Part shown: piece after piece, positions 6,623-10,326 of the stretch
Position numbering within the stretch: position 1 is the stretch's first letter
Layout of the letters: each line of letters begins with the position of its first letter
Assembly: GCA_026392145.1 (NCBI GenBank)
Contig: JAPLCS010000353.1
Location: 1-10,326 of the forward strand
Source: Fimbriimonadales bacterium
Lineage (GTDB): Bacteria > Armatimonadota > Fimbriimonadia > Fimbriimonadales > Fimbriimonadaceae
Length of the DNA: 10,326 nucleotides
Direction: 5' to 3'
Program-made: the position numbers and the translations under genes
Notes under the pieces: generated by a model
Databases searched by the model: none
Seen by the model: only the letters and a program-made list of their open reading frames with translations
Told to the model about the DNA's origin: nothing

Positions 6623-6650
6623 GCCCTCGTTATTGTAACGAGGGCTTTTT
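6623..6650 (+). terminator. intrinsic terminator after the TIM-barrel gene
   Basis: A perfect 10-bp stem (gccctcgtta at 6623-6632 with taacgagggc at 6636-6645) closes a three-base loop and is followed directly by five T residues (6646-6650). It lies 18 bases after the stop codon at 6605. Confidence 0.93.
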
Positions 6651-6671
6651 AGCGAGTCGTGTATTGTAGGT

Positions 6672-6677
6672 TACAAT
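6672..6677 (+). promoter_or_regulatory. TACAAT -10 box for the membrane protein/P-II pair
   Basis: TACAAT lies 10 bases before the ATG at 6688, predicting transcription from about 6684 and a leader of about four bases. The GAGGA next to the ATG is too close to act as a normal Shine-Dalgarno, which is consistent with initiation at a 5' end. No strong -35 is seen. Confidence 0.4.
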
Positions 6678-6687
6678 GGGTTGAGGA

Positions 6688-7392
6688 ATGTACATCCCTA
6701 ATTACATCCCCGAGCCGGACGCGATTCCAGAAAATGTGACTAAGGAAAAGTATGCCCTCCGGTTGGTGTTTATCCGGCAAGTGGTGGCTCGATTCGGGCT
6801 GTGTATTGCTCTTATTTCTGGGATGGTTTCTTTTGTCAGTCGTCCTCCTCTTGTGCCAACCGTGCTTGCATTGCTTTCGTTAATTGCGGTTTGTAGCCTG
6901 ACCCGAACGCTCCTGAGAACCAAGCCGAAAGAATACAAGGTTGCAGAATCACAATTGGGGTTGCTGGTTTTGGGTTATCTTGCCCTCACCGCTGCGTTGT
7001 TGGGAGTGCAATTTCCAGTGTGGTCATTGTTGTTCGGTTTTGGATGCTTTTTTGTGTACACAGCATTTTGCGGTCGAGACTTCAGCTTTGTGGGTGCTTA
7101 CACGTTGTCCGTGATCGTGAGTAGCGTGCTGATTGCGAGTCTCGCGGTATTTGAGCATATTTCGCCTTTGACGAGCGCGAAGGCACTCGGTTGGAATGCG
7201 GTCGGGTTACTGTATGTGGTGTACGATTTGGCGGCGTTGATGTCTCGAAGACGAAAACATGAGACTTGGGCAGCAGTGGCAGACCTTTTTCGAGATGTGC
7301 TGAATGTTTTTGGTTACAGCTATCGAGTGGTAAGGCACTGGCGACGGCACCGCATTCTCAACGACTTTACTCCGGAGAATCCATTTAAGTGA
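6688..7392 (+). CDS. six-helix integral membrane protein, Bax inhibitor-1 (TMBIM)-like
   Basis: A 234-residue protein with a short polar N-terminus and hydrophobic segments near 33-50, 54-73, 87-107, 109-127, 133-155 and 167-185, then a semi-hydrophobic C-terminal helix around 193-215 with a basic tail. I do not recognise it with certainty. Its length, helix count and C-terminal plan recall the Bax inhibitor-1/YccA/YetJ family: Asp180 in VVYDLAA and Asp203 in LFRDVLNVF sit 23 residues apart, much like the paired aspartates of B. subtilis YetJ that form its pH-sensing calcium-leak gate. That comparison is from memory and is inference. ATG at 6688 follows a TACAAT box by 10 bases. Its TGA stop overlaps the GTG start of the P-II gene by four bases, so the two are translationally coupled. 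In well-known systems a P-II gene is coupled to the ammonium channel AmtB; this protein is far too small and has no AmtB signature. Confidence 0.75.
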   Translation: MYIPNYIPEPDAIPENVTKEKYALRLVFIRQVVARFGLCIALISGMVSFVSRPPLVPTVLALLSLIAVCSLTRTLLRTKPKEYKVAESQLGLLVLGYLALTAALLGVQFPVWSLLFGFGCFFVYTAFCGRDFSFVGAYTLSVIVSSVLIASLAVFEHISPLTSAKALGWNAVGLLYVVYDLAALMSRRRKHETWAAVADLFRDVLNVFGYSYRVVRHWRRHRILNDFTPENPFK

Positions 7393-7724
7393 AAAGAATC
7401 ATCTGCTTCGTTCGACCACATCGGCTGGAATTGATAAAGACCGCAATTGCTTCACTTGATATCACGGGATTGTCGGTAGCTGAGGTGCGTGGCACGGGCA
7501 ATTCACCAGAGAGTGCTCCCTGGGGTGCAGTTGCGGGTGTCGCCCCGCTCCCTATTCGATCTCGACTTGAAGTGGTGGTACGAGATGAACAGGTCGAACC
7601 TGTAATTGAAGCGATTTTGGCGAATGGACGCACCGGCGAAACCAATGACGGAAAGATTTTTGTTGAGGAAATTGTTGACGCAATAAGAATTCGCACCCAG
7701 GAACGTGGGGATTCTGCGGTTTAG
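7389..7724 (+). CDS. P-II family signalling protein with divergent T-loop
   Basis: P-II proteins are trimeric sensors of ATP/ADP and 2-oxoglutarate that control transporters and enzymes through the T-loop. This one has 111 residues, the family length. The core fits: MKRIICFVRPHRLELIKTAI start, LEVVV at 60-64, B-loop RTGETNDGKIFV (81-92) with Lys89, and DAIRIRT (97-103) with Arg100 and Arg102. The T-loop (about 37-55, GNSPESAPWGAVAGVAPLP) is unlike GlnB/GlnK: Pro44-Trp45 stands where the Tyr51-Arg of the uridylylation site is expected, so it cannot be uridylylated there, and the loop is small and flexible. GTG at 7389 overlaps the membrane gene's stop (GTGA). The target is unknown; the coupled membrane protein is the obvious candidate. 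CutA and other PII-like folds were considered, but the B-loop and RIRT motif favour true P-II. Confidence 0.88.
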   Translation: MKRIICFVRPHRLELIKTAIASLDITGLSVAEVRGTGNSPESAPWGAVAGVAPLPIRSRLEVVVRDEQVEPVIEAILANGRTGETNDGKIFVEEIVDAIRIRTQERGDSAV

Positions 7725-7739
7725 TGATACTTGAACTCG

Positions 7740-7766
7740 CATAATTCGTCATAATCTCGGTAATTA
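7740..7766 (+). promoter_or_regulatory. AT-rich promoter region of the TPR gene with three TAAT elements
   Basis: CATAAT occurs at 7740-7745 and again at 7750-7755, and TAATTA at 7761-7766, just before the ATG at 7772. Any could be a -10; the second gives a leader of about 10 bases and the third would be leaderless. TTGAAC at 7731-7736 is too close to the second box for a standard -35. Which is used cannot be decided. Confidence 0.3.
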
Positions 7767-7771
7767 CCACT

Positions 7772-9451
7772 ATGAGTGCGCTATCAATTCTCACCGCTTT
7801 TATGGTTTTGCAAGGAAATGCTAAACCGCAAATTGGACTGGATGTCTTTCTGCTTCAAGGAACGTCGCGAGTTGCTGTGAAAAATGGCGCCAGTCTGTCG
7901 GGTGAGGTGACCTTTAAGGTTGTGGTGAACACCGAAGATCCTATTCAGGCAGTGGAATTTTATGTGGGAGATGACCTTCGAGAAAGCGATGGTAGCACTC
8001 CTTATGAGTTCAAGTTGGACACCCTCGCAGAAGATGATGGGGATGTAAAAGTTCGCTTCAAAGGATTTACCACCGAAGGCAAGAACGCTGAAAAATTTTA
8101 TACGGTCAAGGTTGATAATGGCCTCAGCCTTGGTGCCGCGGCCCATATCAAGAAAGGCAATGACTTTTTGAGTGAAGGAAAGAACGACGAAGCAATTACC
8201 GAAGGACGAATTGCTCTGAAAATTGAAAAGGCAAACGCAGATGCCAAGATTCTTCTCTCCCGAGCCAATTTTGCTAAAGGCATCTACGACAAAGCTCAGA
8301 AGTTTGCAGAAGATGTATTGGAATCGGACAAAAATAATCGAGCCGCCAAAGAAGTCATCATTTCGATGAAGGTTAATCAGGCATTTTCGGTGGTCGCCAA
8401 GTCCGCTAACGACCGAAGTGATGTCATCAAAGCGATTTCAAAAGGACTATCGGAAGCAATTGTTATGAGAAGCGAGATGCTTGATGCTGATGTTGAGCGG
8501 CTTTCAAGCGGAGATAAAATGTCGCTTGAATACCTTGATGCTGCAATTCGAGCCCGGCGATACACCCTCGTGATAGACGCTTTGGAAGCAAAGATTGTGA
8601 AGGATTATGGCAACGTTGAACTCAATAACCGACTGATTTTTGCCTATGTGATGACCAGTCAAACTTCCAAGGCGATTTCATTCTTGGGGAACGTTAAAAA
8701 GTTCGGCAAGATGGACGGTTACACCTACGCCATGGCAAGTATTGTCTCAAATGAAACCGGTAACGATGCTACTTCGGACGAATTGATTAAGGAAGCTATT
8801 TTGAACTCCCCCGATAGCCTAGGTATTCGAACCGCACAGGCTTTCATTGCTCTCAAGCGAGATAACCCGACCGCTCTTGGGGACGCCGCTAAGTCGCTGG
8901 CAAAAGAGGTCAACCGAAGCGAAGCTCACTACTTTATGGCCGCTCTGAACAACCGTCTTGGACGAGTTGATCAGGGAAGAAGAAGTTTCGAAAAAGCATT
9001 GAAGGCCGACGCCATTGACCATGATATGTACGTTGAGCAAGGTAACGAGGCGATTAGTCTTGCTTTGATGAAAGACGTGGCGGAAAAGGACCAACAAAAT
9101 CAGTTTGAGTACGCTCGCACGATGTATGAACTGGCTTTGAAGTGCCGAGAAAACAGCGGTCAAGCTCTTTCTGGAATGTCTATTGTCCTTTTGATGCAGA
9201 AGAAGGTTGATGAGTCAGTTTCCTACGCAGAGGCTGCAACTAAGGCGACTCCTTTATATGCGGGTGCATGGTACACACTTTCGGCAGCGATGAGTGCAAA
9301 GAGACTCGATGCTCGAACGGCACTTGCAAAAGCGTCTCAACTCGATGCTCGCAACTTACAAGGTCGATCAATGCCGGATGCCAAAATCGTGTTTAGATAT
9401 TTCAACACGACTGGTCGAACTCCGGTTGTATCGCCTCCCGCTCGAGGTTAA
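7772..9451 (+). CDS. exported Ig-like domain and tetratricopeptide-repeat protein
   Basis: A 559-residue protein. The N-terminus (MSALSILTAFMVLQGNAK) looks like a short Sec signal peptide cut after GNA, although it lacks early basic residues. Residues about 25-118 form an Ig-like beta domain (VEFYVGDDLRESD, then FYTVKVDNGLSLG). From about 120 to the end there is a run of TPR-type helix pairs: HIKKGNDFLSEGKNDEAI, AKILLSRANFAKGIYDKAQ, AHYFMAALNNRLGRVDQGRR, YARTMYELALKCRENSG and GAWYTLSAAMSAKRLDART. The C-terminus is Pro-rich (VVSPPARG). The gene lies 47 bases after the P-II gene with its own AT-rich promoter region. TPR arrays mediate protein contacts, so an envelope assembly or scaffold role is plausible, but the partner is unknown. 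No catalytic motif is visible. The Ig domain resembles that of the propeller protein at 2089-3768. Confidence 0.85.
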   Translation: MSALSILTAFMVLQGNAKPQIGLDVFLLQGTSRVAVKNGASLSGEVTFKVVVNTEDPIQAVEFYVGDDLRESDGSTPYEFKLDTLAEDDGDVKVRFKGFTTEGKNAEKFYTVKVDNGLSLGAAAHIKKGNDFLSEGKNDEAITEGRIALKIEKANADAKILLSRANFAKGIYDKAQKFAEDVLESDKNNRAAKEVIISMKVNQAFSVVAKSANDRSDVIKAISKGLSEAIVMRSEMLDADVERLSSGDKMSLEYLDAAIRARRYTLVIDALEAKIVKDYGNVELNNRLIFAYVMTSQTSKAISFLGNVKKFGKMDGYTYAMASIVSNETGNDATSDELIKEAILNSPDSLGIRTAQAFIALKRDNPTALGDAAKSLAKEVNRSEAHYFMAALNNRLGRVDQGRRSFEKALKADAIDHDMYVEQGNEAISLALMKDVAEKDQQNQFEYARTMYELALKCRENSGQALSGMSIVLLMQKKVDESVSYAEAATKATPLYAGAWYTLSAAMSAKRLDARTALAKASQLDARNLQGRSMPDAKIVFRYFNTTGRTPVVSPPARG

Positions 9452-9510
9452 GCCCGGTAAGTTATCTGAAGGTGGGTTCACCGACCTTCGGGTAACATCT
9501 TAGATGTTCT
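9452..9510 (+). other. gene-free spacer with hairpins before the tRNA
   Basis: Two inverted repeats lie here: gaaggt/accttc (9468-9489, with a possible inner GG/CC pair) and aacatc/gatgtt (9494-9508, three-base loop). Neither is followed by a T-run, so neither is a standard terminator. TTAGAT at 9500-9505 could be the -10 of the tRNA gene. Confidence 0.3.
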
Positions 9511-9587
9511 CGGGGCGTGGCGCAGTTTGGTAGCGCGTTTGCATGGGGTGCAAAAGGTCGCACGTTCGAATCGTGTCGCTCCGACCA
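9511..9587 (+). tRNA. tRNA-Pro (anticodon GGG)
   Basis: A full 77-base cloverleaf: acceptor stem cggggcg (9511-9517) pairs with cgctccg (9577-9583, one G-T pair); D-arm gcgc-gcgc around agtttggta; anticodon stem tttgc/gcaaa with loop atggggt, giving anticodon GGG at 9545-9547; variable loop aggtc; T-arm gcacg/cgtgt around ttcgaat; discriminator A and encoded CCA at 9585-9587. The C1-G72 pair and GGGG in the anticodon loop are typical of tRNA-Pro, which reads CCC and CCU codons. Confidence 0.97.
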
Positions 9588-9647
9588 TTACTTTTTCTCC
9601 TAAATGAATTTTGGAGAATTTTTTCATTGGCAAGTTGGGTACTGAAG

Positions 9648-10256
9648 ATGAAAGCTGTGTTCGACGTTGGCAAAGTTCTAGGGAACGCTCAATTTGGCTG
9701 GAGAGAAATCCTGGCAACTTCGGGGGAATCCTATCAAGACCATCCGCTTGCCAATGGTCAAATTAGTGATTTTGACGCCTATTTGAAGTACGAGACCGGA
9801 GAGATTTCCACCGATTCCTATTTAGAGTCTCTTCAAGAAGTTTTTAGTTTGACTTCAAAGGAAGCCGCTTTTCGCGTCCATGCTTCGATATTGTTGGAAG
9901 AGTTTGATGGAGTTCAAGAGGTCATACAACGGCTTCACACACAAGGAATAGAAACTGCCACCCTCAGCAACAATAATCCTATTCATTGGCAACTGTTTAC
10001 ATCCTCAGGTAAGTATCCGTCGGTCGAATTGATACAGCATAAGCTGGTGAGCTTCCAGCTTGGATTCATGAAGCCTGATCCAAGAATTTTTTCCGACTTT
10101 TGTAAAGTCACTGGTTGGGCACCTTCAGAAATTGTGTTTGTTGATGACAGCCCGAAGAATATTGAGACAGCCATATCGTGTGGCTGGCGGGCGAAAAGAA
10201 TTGATCCTTCAGAACCAGTCGCCGAGCAACTGATACGTGCTTTTGGCCTGGAATAA
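9648..10256 (+). CDS. HAD-family phosphatase, YihX-like
   Basis: A 202-residue haloacid dehalogenase-type hydrolase. Motif I is VFDVGKVLG with nucleophile Asp6; Gly8 replaces the usual second Asp, as in E. coli YihX (FDLGNV), an alpha-glucose-1-phosphate phosphatase. The cap helix carries YETGEISTDSYLESL (48-62), much like the RGEISDEAF region of YihX. Motif II is ATLSNNN with Ser107, motif III is GFMKPDPRIF with Lys142, motif IV is VFVDDSPKNIETA with Asp166 and Asp167. ATG at 9648 is chosen because the nucleophile normally lies within ten residues of the start; the frame is open upstream but runs into the tRNA. No strong Shine-Dalgarno is present. Epoxide hydrolase N-terminal domains and 2-haloacid dehalogenases are related, but the sequence most resembles the YihX group. 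Substrate is not determinable here. Confidence 0.85.
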   Translation: MKAVFDVGKVLGNAQFGWREILATSGESYQDHPLANGQISDFDAYLKYETGEISTDSYLESLQEVFSLTSKEAAFRVHASILLEEFDGVQEVIQRLHTQGIETATLSNNNPIHWQLFTSSGKYPSVELIQHKLVSFQLGFMKPDPRIFSDFCKVTGWAPSEIVFVDDSPKNIETAISCGWRAKRIDPSEPVAEQLIRAFGLE

Positions 10257-10274
10257 TGTTAACCCTGACCTAAT

Positions 10275-10326
10275 CTAGTGGCTGATTTTAGGAGATAGCA
10301 TCGCCAAGATTTCATCGGCTATGGCA
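10275..10326 (-). CDS. 3' end of an unidentified minus-strand gene
   Basis: Sixteen codons reading AIADEILAMLSPKISH then TAG at 10275-10277 run in from the right edge. The helical, charged composition is that of a real C-terminus, and the end converges on the HAD gene with an 18-base gap. Too little is visible to name a family. Confidence 0.4.
   Translation of the reverse strand, partial: AIADEILAMLSPKISH

Noticed and set aside
9468..9508. Inverted repeats as a rho-independent terminator for the TPR gene
   Set aside because: Stems are only six bases and no T-run follows.
9543..9647. Upstream extension of the HAD phosphatase
   Set aside because: It would overlap the tRNA anticodon loop and put the nucleophile Asp about 40 residues in; ATG at 9648 fits the family.

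Overview
The window reads as an ordinary chromosomal stretch of a Gram-negative-type bacterium with moderate GC (roughly half). A heptose-phosphate pathway pair, secreted PQQ-like propeller and TPR proteins, very short or absent 5' leaders, and divergent versions of widespread families would fit a lineage such as Armatimonadota (Fimbriimonas-like). That assignment is an inference from general gene style; no rRNA or strong marker is present. TGA serves as a genuine stop here (for example at 6603-6605 and 7390-7392), so the standard bacterial code applies.

Layout. Left block, minus strand (3768 down to 1): a secreted PQQ-type beta-propeller protein with a Gly-rich insertion and a C-terminal Ig-like domain; then dprA, whose reading frame is interrupted by one in-frame TGA between the Rossmann domain and the C-terminal winged helix; then nagA (N-acetylglucosamine-6-phosphate deacetylase), which runs off the left edge. 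A good promoter lies at 3827-3856. Divergent from it on the plus strand is a NodB-family polysaccharide deacetylase (3944-4642).

Middle block: gmhB and gmhA (minus strand, 5819 down to 4668) supply two steps of ADP/GDP-heptose precursor synthesis. They are divergent, across only 42 bases, from a xylose-isomerase-like TIM-barrel gene (5862-6605) that ends in a clean intrinsic terminator (6623-6650). The -10 boxes facing each way sit so close to the start codons that both transcripts would be leaderless or nearly so.

Right block, plus strand: a six-helix membrane protein resembling the Bax inhibitor-1 family overlaps by 4 bases a P-II signalling protein with an unusual T-loop that lacks the uridylylated tyrosine. 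This pair is the most interesting candidate for an undescribed regulatory partnership. It is followed by a secreted Ig-like/TPR protein, tRNA-Pro(GGG) with encoded CCA, a YihX-like HAD phosphatase, and the 3' end of an unidentified minus-strand gene at the right edge.

Together the genes lean towards amino-sugar and envelope-glycan metabolism (nagA, deacetylase, gmhA/gmhB) plus exported scaffold proteins. I saw no CRISPR array, transposase, integrase or phage gene.
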